From assembly GCF_012650175.1 (NCBI RefSeq), contig NZ_JAAILI010000078.1:1-61917 (forward strand): a DNA stretch of 61,917 nt, in the 5' to 3' direction. Below, in pieces: positions 33,127 through 42,927 of this stretch; position 1 is the first letter of the stretch, and each line of letters begins with the position of its first letter. The notes under the pieces are model-generated. The model was given only the letters and a program-made list of their open reading frames with translations. It ran no database searches and was not told where the DNA came from. The DNA is from Sphingomonas sp. S2M10 (lineage in GTDB: Bacteria; Pseudomonadota; Alphaproteobacteria; Sphingomonadales; Sphingomonadaceae). The position numbers and the translations under genes are program-made.

Positions 33127-33549
33127 ATGTCGTCAGAAACTTGCAGTGATGACCAAGGGCCCGACGAGGCTACCGAACAGCCGGCCCGCTTGCGAGCATC
33201 CGATTATCTCTGGAGACCTTGGTACGCCAAAATGTGGTGGGCCGCGATCCCACTCTATTGGGCGCCGGCCGGAGGTCCGACCCGGATCGCGTGGCTGGCT
33301 GACTTCTATGAGAGCGGCTACGCGGTCGTCACCAACATCGTGTTCCTGCCAGTCACTGCGCTCTTCATCCTTGGGCTCCGCTACTTTGGGCGGTTTTTGG
33401 AAGAGGGCGAGCCCGTCGATCCTCCCTTGGACATCGGTTATGGAACTCGCCGCGGCTGGGGGATGCCACATCCTACAATGGACGAATTTGATCCTCGGTC
33501 AGGTCCGCGCTGGATCGGCAACCATGGGCATGACGAGCTTCCGCGCTAG
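33127..33549 (+). CDS. Hypothetical membrane protein (140 aa)
   Basis: It has one clear hydrophobic segment (VVTNIVFLPVTALFILGLRYFG) and a Trp-rich region before it (YLWRPWYAKMWWAAIPLYW). I do not recognise a family, but such small proteins are often found beyond traG in sphingomonad transfer regions. It is convergent with traG; the two stop codons share CTAG (33546-33549). Confidence 0.6.
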   Translation: MSSETCSDDQGPDEATEQPARLRASDYLWRPWYAKMWWAAIPLYWAPAGGPTRIAWLADFYESGYAVVTNIVFLPVTALFILGLRYFGRFLEEGEPVDPPLDIGYGTRRGWGMPHPTMDEFDPRSGPRWIGNHGHDELPR

Positions 33550-36500
33550 TCCTTCCTGGTCTTGTACGTTGGGTCGCCATCGCCGCCGCTATGGTCACGA
33601 TCGGTTGTGAACCTCCCGCCCTTGAGGATTGCCGACTGTTCCATGGAGGTGATGGGCGCCGCGTAATCCCATGTGCCTCGCCCCGAGTCCGAATTCTCGA
33701 GATAGCGGTTCCGTAGCCCGTCACTTCCCATAATCCGGTTGCCCAACTCCTGAGAGAAGGTTGCGGCGGGATCGTTTGATCGGGCTGCCGATTTCTCAGC
33801 TGCCGCGATTGCAGAGCGAACATCGTAGTTGGCGATATCCATCGTCGACGTGGCCCTGGAACTGGTCGAGCCGGTATCGCGACTGTCGATGCCAACCTGG
33901 ACACCAGCGTGACCGCGACTTCCCCGCGAACCTTTGCCAGTCGTGCCACCTCTTCCCGATCCCTCTGCTACGCCCGAGCCGACAGTTGCACCACCCCCAA
34001 GATTGGCGCCCCACGACGTACCCATCGTCGTCTGCTTCTCAGCGCTGCGTGAAAGCGACCGCTGCCAGCCGGTCTGCGCCATGATGGCCTGAACGTCCCG
34101 CTGGAGCGTGTCGGCGACCTGGGGCTTGAGCCGCCACTCGCCCTTGCGGTCCATCTCGAACCCGCCGCGCAACCAGTTCGCCATTGCCGTGCGGCCTTCC
34201 TCGCCGCCTCCCATGAAATGCTCGATCGTGTCGGGGCCGGCTTGCTTCCCTGCCTCGAACCGGGTGCTGGTGTCGCTGCGCGCCGATTGCTGGAAGCCGG
34301 CGCTGCTGGAGACGAGCAGGTCGTTGTCCGCGAAGCTGAACCGGGCCGATCCGCCGTTCGCGAGCGCGCCGAACTGGCTCTCGTTGATCAGACCGGCGCG
34401 AAGCAGCTGGCCGGCGCGCTCTGGGGTGACATTCATCGCCAGATCGCCATTCTGCGCCATCGCGATCTCGCGCTTCGACATGGTAACGCCCTCGGCGCGC
34501 AGGAGGCCCTGCATGCGGCTCAGCCGCTCATTGTCGACGATGCGGGTGAGCCGTTCGTTGCGCGCGCGGTCGGCGATACCGGCCGCGCCACCTTCGGCCA
34601 TATCGACCTGGTTGCCGGCGGTCCGGCTGAGGGCCTGAATGAAGCTGTCGAGCCGCGCTGCTTCACGGGTCGATACACCGGCGGCGGACGCGCCTTCCGC
34701 GAAGCCGAAATTCTCGGACTGGCGGCGTTGCTCGCCAATCCGTGCCGCCGACCGTGTGCCTCCCGTGCCTACCTCGCGCTGCGCGTCGAGCTTGCCCGAA
34801 CGCTCGGCGAAATCATAACCCGCCGCTTCGCGCGTGCGACCATAGACGCTGGTACCCTCGCGCCCGGCCTCTGCTGTCGCCCCATCCGCGGTGCCGACCT
34901 GTGTTGCCACATTGTACGTCTCGAGAGCACGCAGGACCTGCGCCTCGTTCCGACCGGTAGCGCGGGAGAGTTGGGAAACGGCAGAGCTTCGTGCCTCCCC
35001 CGAGAGCGCATTGATGAAGCCGATGCGGCGCGCGGTCTCCTGGGGGGAGAGGCCCAGCATCTGGGCTGCGTCGCGCTGGCCCTGGTTGGTGCCGGTGCGC
35101 AGCGCCTGCTCGGTCGCGACATTGCCGCGCTCGACCGCTGCAACCTGGTCGCCGGCGAAGTCACGCCGGCCTTCCATCGCGCCGACCTGGGTCTGGGCCG
35201 AGGTCAAATCGTTGGCGATCATCGCTTCCTGGTCATAGGCATTGGCGATGAGCTTGGCGAAGGTCGGGTCGGACTGAGCCTCGCCGATCACTCCAGACGC
35301 CTTGAGCTCGGCATCCTTCGCCGAATAGCCGCCGCGCTCGAAATGCCGCGTCGCGGCCTGCATCATCATGCCGTAGGCGCGCTGGTCGCCGAACGCCCGC
35401 CACTGGACGAGGTTCTGGGCGAAGGCGCCGAACGCCTTCTCGCCGGCCTCGCCTTGGCCAAAATAGTTGGTGCCGAGTTTCCGCAGCGCGTCCTTCTCGG
35501 CGAACTGGTGGATGGCGCTGGTCGCGGCGTTAGCCTGGACGGCGCGCGCGACGGCCGGATCGGCGAGATCGCGGCCACCAAGTGCCGGTGAGAGCGAGCC
35601 CATCTGGCGTGCGCCTTCGATCCCGCCGAGCGCGAACGCAGTGCCGCCCGCCGTTGCCGGCCGTTCGCCGATGATCCGGTTCGCCTCTCCGAATACCCGG
35701 TTGCTTCCGAAGGTCGACCGTTCCCCGAAATCCCCGAAGCTGGCCGAGGCATTGGCGCGGGCGCGGGTGCCGGCGGCGGATGCCTGGCTCTCGAGCGCCG
35801 AGGCAAAGCCCTCGGTCGTCGCGATCGGTGCGGCCGCGGCTGCGCCTTGATGCGCAACGCCGAGCGCGCCGCTGGTGAAGGAGGTGAATACGTTACCCGA
35901 GAAGCGGAAGACGGTGAACACGAACGCACCGGCCAGCCCGGCGGCGGCCGTGCGGAAGCTGCCGAAGATTGCGAGCGCCTTCATCGCCGCGGATGGCGCC
36001 AGCAGCCAGGCGTTAGCCGCGAGTGCGTTCGATCGCATCTCCTGGAGGACGTCGGCGGCGCGGCCCAAAGTGAGCTGGTAAATGCCGGCGTCGATCACGC
36101 CCCAAAGCGCCACGAACACGAACAGGCCGAGCGCGAAGCTCGCCACGCGCATGTTGATCGGGGTCAAGATGAACAGCAGTGCCACGGGGATCATGAAGAG
36201 CATGATCGCGAACACGGTCGCGCGGATCGTCGGCATCCATTCATTCGCGACCGACATGGTGGCGAGCCCATTGGAGACGACCGCCCGATTGGCCATGACC
36301 CGCGCCGCGGTCGCCGGCGAATCCTCGAACAGCACGTCGCCGACGGTGTTGGCGAGCATGATATGCGTCAGCAGCGACTGTGCGGTCAGCGGGCGCCCGA
36401 GCATCATCTGCCCCATCTCGCCGAGTTGCTGCCGGCACCGGGCGAGCTGCTGGGCATTGCCGGCATCGAACCCGGTGCGCGCGCACACCTGCCGGCTATA

Positions 36501-37289
36501 GCCCTCGAACAGGGTCGGGTCGGACAGCCGTTCCGAGATGTGGTCCCAGGCGTCGGTACAGCTCACCGTCGTGCCGCCCTTGTCGCTTTCGGCATAGACC
36601 GTCGAGAAGGTCGCCGGCCCCGCCATTGCCGCGAAGGCCGCAGGCAAGTCGGTGGTCGTGCGGAACAGCTTGTCGTCATCGACGCCGTATGCTGCCGAGA
36701 CGCGCGCGACCGGATAGCATTGGCGGACATAATCCTTGATCGTCGCATCGAGGAAGGTGTCGGTCATCGGCCCGCGCGGGCTGACGGCGTTCAGGAAGAG
36801 ATCGAACGAATGCCCGCCCGCGCCGAACTCGATTTTGGCGTTCGGATCGAGGGTATTGTCGTCGATCGTCTCGACCAGCGCCCGCTCGATCATGTTGGTG
36901 GCGCCGGCGATCAGCACCAGCAGGACGGGCACGTCGCCGACTGGCTGATAGGCGTTGCGGACCCGGTCATAGACGTGAACCGTGCCGGTGGTGGCGACGA
37001 GACCGACGAACAGTCCGATGCCGATCAGTATCTGGAACCCGAACGCGACGAGCCCCATGCCGGAACCGCGCACGCTGGCAAGGAGTGCCCCGAGCGCGAT
37101 CCCGACCGTGGCGATGATCAGGACCAGTGTCTCGTAGCGCGGGTCGCCAAAGATCATCGATACCAGCCGGAACGCGTCGACCGTCTCCGCGAAGCCGTCA
37201 TAGGTGTGGAAGCTGGTCTCGACCGCAAGGGCGGGCGAAGCGACGAGCAAGGCGGGGAGGGCGGCGAGGATACGGGCGAGGCGGCGCAT
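33546..37289 (-). CDS. traG: Conjugal transfer mating-pair stabilisation protein TraG
   Basis: The 1247-residue protein has a signal-like start (RILAALPALLVASPALAVE) and several membrane segments in the first 480 residues (LVLIIATVGIALGALLASV, IFAIMLFMIPVALLFILTP). Then comes a long hydrophilic, Ala/Gly/Arg-rich periplasmic or cytoplasmic tail. F TraG (about 940 residues) works in pilus assembly (N-part) and mating-pair stabilisation and entry exclusion (C-part); this one is longer in the tail. It is last in the operon, 14 bases after traH. Confidence 0.88.
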   Translation of the reverse strand: MRRLARILAALPALLVASPALAVETSFHTYDGFAETVDAFRLVSMIFGDPRYETLVLIIATVGIALGALLASVRGSGMGLVAFGFQILIGIGLFVGLVATTGTVHVYDRVRNAYQPVGDVPVLLVLIAGATNMIERALVETIDDNTLDPNAKIEFGAGGHSFDLFLNAVSPRGPMTDTFLDATIKDYVRQCYPVARVSAAYGVDDDKLFRTTTDLPAAFAAMAGPATFSTVYAESDKGGTTVSCTDAWDHISERLSDPTLFEGYSRQVCARTGFDAGNAQQLARCRQQLGEMGQMMLGRPLTAQSLLTHIMLANTVGDVLFEDSPATAARVMANRAVVSNGLATMSVANEWMPTIRATVFAIMLFMIPVALLFILTPINMRVASFALGLFVFVALWGVIDAGIYQLTLGRAADVLQEMRSNALAANAWLLAPSAAMKALAIFGSFRTAAAGLAGAFVFTVFRFSGNVFTSFTSGALGVAHQGAAAAAPIATTEGFASALESQASAAGTRARANASASFGDFGERSTFGSNRVFGEANRIIGERPATAGGTAFALGGIEGARQMGSLSPALGGRDLADPAVARAVQANAATSAIHQFAEKDALRKLGTNYFGQGEAGEKAFGAFAQNLVQWRAFGDQRAYGMMMQAATRHFERGGYSAKDAELKASGVIGEAQSDPTFAKLIANAYDQEAMIANDLTSAQTQVGAMEGRRDFAGDQVAAVERGNVATEQALRTGTNQGQRDAAQMLGLSPQETARRIGFINALSGEARSSAVSQLSRATGRNEAQVLRALETYNVATQVGTADGATAEAGREGTSVYGRTREAAGYDFAERSGKLDAQREVGTGGTRSAARIGEQRRQSENFGFAEGASAAGVSTREAARLDSFIQALSRTAGNQVDMAEGGAAGIADRARNERLTRIVDNERLSRMQGLLRAEGVTMSKREIAMAQNGDLAMNVTPERAGQLLRAGLINESQFGALANGGSARFSFADNDLLVSSSAGFQQSARSDTSTRFEAGKQAGPDTIEHFMGGGEEGRTAMANWLRGGFEMDRKGEWRLKPQVADTLQRDVQAIMAQTGWQRSLSRSAEKQTTMGTSWGANLGGGATVGSGVAEGSGRGGTTGKGSRGSRGHAGVQVGIDSRDTGSTSSRATSTMDIANYDVRSAIAAAEKSAARSNDPAATFSQELGNRIMGSDGLRNRYLENSDSGRGTWDYAAPITSMEQSAILKGGRFTTDRDHSGGDGDPTYKTRKD

Positions 37290-37303
37290 GGAGGGCTCCC
37301 CGG

Positions 37304-38731
37304 CTATTGGTTGCGGTTCGAGGCGGCGCCGGCGGCGTCGCGCGCATCGCGGTCGCGCTGGCGGATCAGTCCGGCATAATTGGCGGAGAGGTTCGCCTGG
37401 CCCAGCGCGGCCATATAGCTCTGGCGCATCTGCGCGCGCTGCCGCAGCACCTCGTCGCGCAGATCGCGCAGCTGCTCGATCCCCTTGGTCAGAATACGCG
37501 TCTGACAGATGTTGGCGCTGTTTCCGTCGGAGGCGCCCGCAGCGCTCGCGCCGCGCTCGGCGTTGCTGACGGCGAAGTCGATCGAACGGGTGAGGTCGTT
37601 GAGCATCTGATAGGCCAAGGTGAGCGCCACCAGCTCGTCAGTGTCGCCGATCACCGAATCCACCACGCCCTGGCGGACGCCCCATTCGAGCATCCGGTAG
37701 ACCGGCAGCGTCCGGACATTGGCTACGAACTGCCGCTCTTCCGCCGACAAGGCCGCGCGGGTGCGGATCTTGGTCGCGATCGACTGCATCCGCTCGCGGG
37801 CAAGTACGAGCGCGCCGCGGCCCGGGCCGTCCTGCGAGCAGTCCGCGCCGGTCGGCGGCACGTTCAGCGAGCGTTTCCGCACGCGCCCAGTCAGAAAATC
37901 CTGCGCGCTTTCCGTATCCTGTGCAGGACATTGCGGAATCGCCGTGAACAGCGGCACTTTGTCGGCGGGGTCCCAGCGCATATAGACGTCGCCGACGCGG
38001 GCGCGCATCACGCTCGCCCAGTCGCCCGCGCCGACGCGCGTCGCCGCATGGCCGAGCAGCGAGCCGGTACGGAAGATGTCGGTGACTTCCGCGGGGCAAT
38101 TCGTCAGCGCCTCGCGGAGATCCTCGGTCGGATTGTTCTTGTTCGCCTCGATCCGCTCGCGGCTCTGCTGGTAGCTCTTCGAAAAGCCCTGCTTGACCGA
38201 GCGGTATCCGGTCATCTCCTCGATGATCCCCGACATGTTCTCGTCGCCTCTGGCGATCTGGACCATGCGGTTGGCGAGCCGGCAGTCATTGACCTGTATC
38301 GAGTTCAGATAGTTGGTCGCCGCCTCCATCTTCGAGATGATGTTGCCCATCTTTTCGTCGAGCGTTTCGAGCAGATACTGGAACGCGACGGCGGGTGCCG
38401 CCTGGAGGATGCTCTCGAGTTTCTGCACGAGATAATCGGGGTCGAGGAACGACATGCCGCCGAGGAACATGTCGATTCCGCCGCAGCCGGCTTTCACCTT
38501 GGGGAGCGTCACCGACATCAAATAGTCGTTATGGACATCGACCCGGCCGGACATGCCGCCCGCGGTCACATAGCCCCGGGTCTGATCCTCGAAGCTGCCC
38601 GGGCTCGTATAGGTGACATTGTCGAACCAGCTTTCCGCCCAGCTCTGGGCGTTCGCCGGACTGGCGCCGGCAGCAATGGCGAGCGTCAGCCCAGCGAGGA
38701 GAAGTCGAACGCGTGCAAGGCTCGGGAACAT
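37304..38731 (-). CDS. traH: Conjugal transfer pilus assembly protein TraH
   Basis: The 475-residue periplasmic protein has a signal peptide (LLLAGLTLAIAAGASPANA) and the TraH pattern: SYTSPGSFEDQTRGYVTAGGMSGRV-like start at residues 40-65, KAGCGGIDMFLGGMSFLDPDYLVQ and an IKNNPTED-like central part. TraH with TraF, TrbB and others forms the outer-membrane-linked pilus assembly group of F systems. CAGGAG precedes the ATG. Confidence 0.92.
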   Translation of the reverse strand: MFPSLARVRLLLAGLTLAIAAGASPANAQSWAESWFDNVTYTSPGSFEDQTRGYVTAGGMSGRVDVHNDYLMSVTLPKVKAGCGGIDMFLGGMSFLDPDYLVQKLESILQAAPAVAFQYLLETLDEKMGNIISKMEAATNYLNSIQVNDCRLANRMVQIARGDENMSGIIEEMTGYRSVKQGFSKSYQQSRERIEANKNNPTEDLREALTNCPAEVTDIFRTGSLLGHAATRVGAGDWASVMRARVGDVYMRWDPADKVPLFTAIPQCPAQDTESAQDFLTGRVRKRSLNVPPTGADCSQDGPGRGALVLARERMQSIATKIRTRAALSAEERQFVANVRTLPVYRMLEWGVRQGVVDSVIGDTDELVALTLAYQMLNDLTRSIDFAVSNAERGASAAGASDGNSANICQTRILTKGIEQLRDLRDEVLRQRAQMRQSYMAALGQANLSANYAGLIRQRDRDARDAAGAASNRNQ

Positions 38732-38784
38732 GGCGGGCTCCTGTGAGATCGGATGGAAAGGGGAGACGCTGTGCCCGCCATTGC

Positions 38785-39366
38785 TCAGCGCCTCGATCGC
38801 GACGGTTGCGGCATCCCGACGATGCCGGTGAATTTCGACATGGCGCGCACGCCGACCGCTGGCCTGACTCCGGTCAGCATCTTCGCCGCGAGATAGAGGT
38901 TGCGCGCCAGGTTGGGCGCATGGTCGGTGCCGATGGCGACAGGAACAATGCGCTCGGGATCGGTGAGCGGCCTGACCCAGGCGACCGGGTTGCCGACCCA
39001 GGGCAGGCCGAGCCGCCCCGAGCGGAGCATCGCCTCCTGTGTACCGATCGTGCGGACGCGCCAGCGATAGCGCTGCGCCAGGCCGGTGAGCTTGGTCCAC
39101 AGGTCGCCGCAGGGGACGCAGCCGGGGCTGGTGGTCATCTCGATGACGAACGCGGGCCCCTGACCACGCAGCGTCGCGTCGAAGTCGTCCGGATAGTCCT
39201 TCGTAACGGGCACCCGTGACAGCCAGGTCTGCATCGCCTTGCTATCGGCGACGGGATGGATAGCGGCGCGCATCGCCTGGTCGCGCATCACGGGTTGCGC
39301 CTGCGCGGTCGAGCCCGCGGCGATTGCCGCGATCGCGATGCCGATCGGGAGCGGAAAGCGTCTCAT
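38785..39366 (-). CDS. TrbB-like thioredoxin-fold transfer protein
   Basis: The 193-residue protein has a signal peptide (PIGIAIAAIAAGSTAQAQ) and a thioredoxin-like fold with TSPGCVPCGDLWTKL, a C-x2-C active site. In F-like systems TrbB is a periplasmic disulfide isomerase between traF and traH, the place it occupies here. It likely helps fold the cysteine-rich TraN, TraU and TraH. Direct identity to TrbB is not certain. Confidence 0.65.
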   Translation of the reverse strand: MRRFPLPIGIAIAAIAAGSTAQAQPVMRDQAMRAAIHPVADSKAMQTWLSRVPVTKDYPDDFDATLRGQGPAFVIEMTTSPGCVPCGDLWTKLTGLAQRYRWRVRTIGTQEAMLRSGRLGLPWVGNPVAWVRPLTDPERIVPVAIGTDHAPNLARNLYLAAKMLTGVRPAVGVRAMSKFTGIVGMPQPSRSRR

Positions 39367-40280
39367 TGATCGCGCCCGGCATTGGCATCGACGAGATCGC
39401 CGCCGAGGGCTCGGGGATCGGTCGCGGAAACCGGGCCATTGGCGAGAGCGTCGAAGAAACCGTCATCCTCGCCGGGACCGGTCAGGAACTGCTCGGGCCG
39501 GATATCGCCGCGAAGCAACCGGACCGCCTGATAGGCCATCTGCGCAAGGTTGGGATAAGCCTCGACGCCGCTCGCGATTGTCATGCGCTGCGCACTGCCG
39601 CGGCGGATCACCATCGTCGTCGGCGTGATCTCGACGCCGAACCGCTGGCTAACCTCGGGACGCCTGTCGACGTCCATCAGCGTGACCTGCCAGCCCATTT
39701 CCTCCTGGAAGCGCTGCACGATCGGCCACTGCACGCGGCAATATCCGCAGGTCGAGCGCGAGAACATGACGAGCGCGAACTCACCCGCATGCGCGCGGAG
39801 ATAAGAACGGCGGATGGCATCCTTCTGCGCCGTCAGCTCGGAGCGGGCGTCGCCGACCATCGGGTTGGCGGATTTCGAATTGAGTTCCGGGTTCTGGAGC
39901 ATTGCGAGCTGGGTCACGCCCGCAAAGGCCCGCGCCTTGCGCCGCGCAAAATCCTGGAGTCGCCAAAAGTCGGCGACAGCATCGACCGTCAGGACCGTCG
40001 CCGCATAATCGCGCTGCTGCTCGATCAGCTTGCGGATCTTCGGGGGCGTCCAGGTCGCCAGTTCGGCCATCGGGGGGATCGCCGGCTTGTGAAGCGCTTC
40101 CGGGTCATCCTCCGCCGGGGTGGAGGGCTTTGGCGCCTCGTACCACCAATAGCCCTGCTTGCGGGGGGCATCGGGTGCCGGCTCGCTCAGCCGCCGGCTC
40201 GCAGTACCTTGCGCAAAGGCGGGTGCGGCCGACAGGGACATGGCGATAGCGAGCGCGACCAGGGGACGGCGGCCGATCAC
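39363..40280 (-). CDS. traF: Conjugal transfer pilus assembly protein TraF
   Basis: The 305-residue periplasmic protein starts at GTG 40280, overlapping the S26 peptidase stop (GTGA). It has a signal peptide (ALAIAMSLSAAPAFAQ), then GYWWYEAPK typical of TraF. The C-terminal thioredoxin fold carries MFSRSTCGYCRVQWPIVQ with an intact C-x2-C; F TraF itself lacks the cysteines. ITPTTMVI supplies the cis-Pro. It takes part in pilus assembly. Confidence 0.9.
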   Translation of the reverse strand: MIGRRPLVALAIAMSLSAAPAFAQGTASRRLSEPAPDAPRKQGYWWYEAPKPSTPAEDDPEALHKPAIPPMAELATWTPPKIRKLIEQQRDYAATVLTVDAVADFWRLQDFARRKARAFAGVTQLAMLQNPELNSKSANPMVGDARSELTAQKDAIRRSYLRAHAGEFALVMFSRSTCGYCRVQWPIVQRFQEEMGWQVTLMDVDRRPEVSQRFGVEITPTTMVIRRGSAQRMTIASGVEAYPNLAQMAYQAVRLLRGDIRPEQFLTGPGEDDGFFDALANGPVSATDPRALGGDLVDANAGRDQ

Positions 40281-40882
40281 AGCAATCGCTCCATGCGCGT
40301 GAGAGTGGCGATCGGCACTAGGCCGAAATAGCGGCTGTCGAACCCTCTGGGATGGTTCGAGCCAACGTAGATCATGCCGGCGGGGACCACGCCGCTCCAC
40401 TGCATATGGTCGAGCTTCTGCCCGTGGATGCCGTAAGGCAGGCTGACCCCGAGCAACTCGCCATTGCAGAAATAATAGCCATCGAAGGCATTTCGCGCTG
40501 CCACCGAGGGTTTTTCGATCTTGGTCAGGCGGTCGCCCGGCATACACAGGGCATGTTTGGTCACCTTGACCGGCTTTGGACCGGCGATCGGATGATGGAG
40601 CGTGAACATGACATAATCACCCCGGGCGATCGGACCCGGCGCCTGCCGGACCGCGAAGGCGTCGATCGACGGCGTCATCACCAGACTGACCTTGGGAAGC
40701 GCGATTCCAGCGACAAGCGCAACCGGCAGGACGACCGCCAGAACCTGCCACAAGCGTTCCGGCCTCGCGGGCTCGCCATTGCCCGGTGCGCCGAGTGCGA
40801 CAGCGGCCTTGCCGGGCAAGCGCCGCAGCCGAGGCCAGAGGCCGAGCAGGGCGCTAGCGAGCGCCCAGAAGAGCCTGAGCAT
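40277..40882 (-). CDS. S26 family signal peptidase of the transfer system (TraF/TrhF type)
   Basis: The 201-residue membrane-anchored protein has TPSIDAFAV with the probable nucleophile Ser72, VKVTKHALCMPGD with the general-base Lys, and GSNHPRGFDSRYFGLVPIATL. This is the S26 family peptidase found in conjugation operons, where it processes the pilin (TraA) or a relaxase-linked protein. AGGGAGGT precedes the ATG. Confidence 0.85.
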   Translation of the reverse strand: MLRLFWALASALLGLWPRLRRLPGKAAVALGAPGNGEPARPERLWQVLAVVLPVALVAGIALPKVSLVMTPSIDAFAVRQAPGPIARGDYVMFTLHHPIAGPKPVKVTKHALCMPGDRLTKIEKPSVAARNAFDGYYFCNGELLGVSLPYGIHGQKLDHMQWSGVVPAGMIYVGSNHPRGFDSRYFGLVPIATLTRMERLL

Positions 40883-41711
40883 CTCGTACCTCCCTGTCTC
40901 CGCCCAGCCGGGCATATTCCTCGAACATGCCCGAGAGTGCGCTGTCGCCGTAGACGACGTGCGACGCCCTCGGGCTCTCATCCTCCCGCTCGCAATAGGC
41001 CTGGGTCGGGTCGCCCGGGATCATCGCGAGCGCCGGCACCCGGGTGACCGCGTGCTGGCGAAATACCATCGGGTCGATGATGACCTGGACGCTGCGCATA
41101 GCGCAGGACGGACCCTCGCAGCCGGGATCGAGCCGCAAAATCTCCGCCGTCAGCTTCGCCATCGGACCGACCTTGCGCAACCCGCCGGGAATCCCGCGAA
41201 ACGCGATCACGCCGTGGACGCGTTCGAGCTGGGCGGCATAGGCCCGGAGTACCGGCACCGGCATCGAGGACGACACGAACAGCACCGGCACCCACGCCTT
41301 GATCGCACGGGCAGCGCCTGCCTTCGCCACGGCTTCCATCTCGCCGGGCTCGAGACCGAGTGCCTGGCGTAGGCGTTTCGCCTGCGCCTCGCGCTCTGCC
41401 GCCATGCGCGCTTCTCCCGAAGCCAAAGCGGCGCGGGCGCGCGCGTCGATCGCGGGAGCGGGCAGGCGTTTGCGCAGGCCTTCAAAGGCACGTCGGCGTT
41501 CGGCTTCGCTGGCAGGTTGCGGCAGCCTCGGATCGGGCACGTCGGTCCGTTCACGCTTCGCTCGGGACACGGCGCCCTTCACGCGTTCCATCGCGGCGTC
41601 GCCCTGGTCCTGGATCTTGTCGCGGGACGAGTCCTGGGCGAGCGCCGCAGTCGCCAGTAGCAAGCCTAGCGCCGCCAGCACGCTATTGGTCGATGGCGTT
41701 GAGATACGCAT
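40854..41711 (-). CDS. trbC: Type-F conjugative transfer pilus assembly protein TrbC
   Basis: The 285-residue periplasmic protein has a signal peptide (LAALGLLLATAALAQ), a charged helical middle and the conserved TrbC part VPVLFVSSSMPVPVLRAYAAQLERVHGVIAFRGIPGGL, then VQVIIDPMVFRQHAVTRVPALAM with a thioredoxin-like cis-Pro. In F, TrbC is needed for pilus assembly. It overlaps traN (part 2) by 29 bases and the peptidase gene by 29 bases. Confidence 0.9.
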   Translation of the reverse strand: MRISTPSTNSVLAALGLLLATAALAQDSSRDKIQDQGDAAMERVKGAVSRAKRERTDVPDPRLPQPASEAERRRAFEGLRKRLPAPAIDARARAALASGEARMAAEREAQAKRLRQALGLEPGEMEAVAKAGAARAIKAWVPVLFVSSSMPVPVLRAYAAQLERVHGVIAFRGIPGGLRKVGPMAKLTAEILRLDPGCEGPSCAMRSVQVIIDPMVFRQHAVTRVPALAMIPGDPTQAYCEREDESPRASHVVYGDSALSGMFEEYARLGGDREVRDAQALLGAR

Positions 41712-42927
41712 CCACGCGCTCCTTCATATCGATCTGGATGTCGGATTGGGCGCGGGCCTCGATGTCCGCATAATATTCGGAGAGGTCGATCTTGCTGAAA
41801 TCCAGCGCCTGAAATTCCTCGGGCGTGAAGCCGCGGCAGATCGGCTTTTTGGGCGTGCCCCAGCCGACTCCGTTGAAGGATTTGAGCTGCGGGCGGCCCT
41901 GCTCCTGGATGATCCGACCGAGCTTGGTGTTGAAGCAGCAATGGCCGCGCGCCTTTTGCAGGCAGACGCCGAGGAAGCTCGCGGTGCAATAGCTGCCGAC
42001 CTCGTGGCACATGCCCGAGCCGCGCAGCATCGCGGTCTCCATGTCCTGCTGGTCGCAGCCGGAGAACAGGAACTCGACCATGAAATTGATCGCAAGGCTG
42101 ATCGCGATCGAGGTCGGATCGAGCCCGATGATTAAGGCGTTCGCCCCGGCGCTGGCCGCCTGGCCCGCCGTCGCTCCGGCACGGAACGCCGTGAACGCCG
42201 CGCTCATGCCGGTAAAGACGCCTTTGGCGACGGCGATCTTGGTACCGATCGAGCCGATCGACGAGCCCATGCCGTCCTTGACGATCTTGCCCTTGTCCTT
42301 GCAGCAATTGGACAGCGTGTTGCTGATCCCGGGCGGGCGGCAGCGCATACCGCGACCGCTGAAGATCTCGACGGTGCCGAGGCAATTGCCCTCGGCGTCG
42401 ACTGGGCCGTCGGCGGGGACGCCGGGGTCGTCGACCGGGGGCTCCTCGACGATCGGGGTGCTGGAGAGATCCGCGCAACTGTTCGGCGAACAGGCCGGCC
42501 CGCCATCCTGCGCGAGGCAGGCATATTGGGGCCCGAGCGGGCAGCTATAGCTGCCGCCGGGCTGCTCGACGCACGAGACTTTCTCGAGCGGGCATTGATA
42601 CTGGCCGGCGGACGTCATCTCGCACGACGCGAACTCCCCACTGTCGCTGGCGTCGCCATTGCCGTTGAGATCGGCCGCGCACATCTGCTGGCCTGCCCCG
42701 GGATTAGGCCCATGACCGGGACCAGGGCCCGGGCCGGGATCGACCGGGGGTTCGCCCGGCTCTCCGGGCAGATCCGGTTCGGGATTGACCGGCAGCGCGA
42801 GGGCGCGCTCGGAAGGCTGCGGCGCCATGACCTGTGCGTGCGCGAGGCCGGACGCCATGAGGAGCGCGGCGCCCGCCAGCATCCAACAGGCGGCCATGCG
42901 CGGGGTGAGGAAGTGCCAGCGGGTCAT
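41683..42927 (-). CDS. traN: Conjugal transfer protein TraN, C-terminal-type part
   Basis: The 414-residue secreted protein has a signal peptide (MLAGAALLMASGLAHAQ), a Pro/Gly-rich linker (EPPVDPGPGPGPGHGPNPG), and many cysteines (GGSYSCPLG, SNCCKDKGK, GHCCFNTKLGRIIQEQGRPQL, KKPICRGFTPEEFQALDF). The last motif set is the C-terminal region of F TraN. It starts at an ATGA overlap with the upstream TraN-like gene. TraN is the outer-membrane mating-pair adhesin. Confidence 0.85.
   Translation of the reverse strand: MTRWHFLTPRMAACWMLAGAALLMASGLAHAQVMAPQPSERALALPVNPEPDLPGEPGEPPVDPGPGPGPGHGPNPGAGQQMCAADLNGNGDASDSGEFASCEMTSAGQYQCPLEKVSCVEQPGGSYSCPLGPQYACLAQDGGPACSPNSCADLSSTPIVEEPPVDDPGVPADGPVDAEGNCLGTVEIFSGRGMRCRPPGISNTLSNCCKDKGKIVKDGMGSSIGSIGTKIAVAKGVFTGMSAAFTAFRAGATAGQAASAGANALIIGLDPTSIAISLAINFMVEFLFSGCDQQDMETAMLRGSGMCHEVGSYCTASFLGVCLQKARGHCCFNTKLGRIIQEQGRPQLKSFNGVGWGTPKKPICRGFTPEEFQALDFSKIDLSEYYADIEARAQSDIQIDMKERVDAYLNAIDQ

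Noticed and set aside
35847..37379. 510-codon plus-strand frame opposite traG
   Set aside because: Composition (RRG, EHD runs) is that of an antisense frame in GC-rich DNA; traG on the other strand has the expected membrane and signal features.
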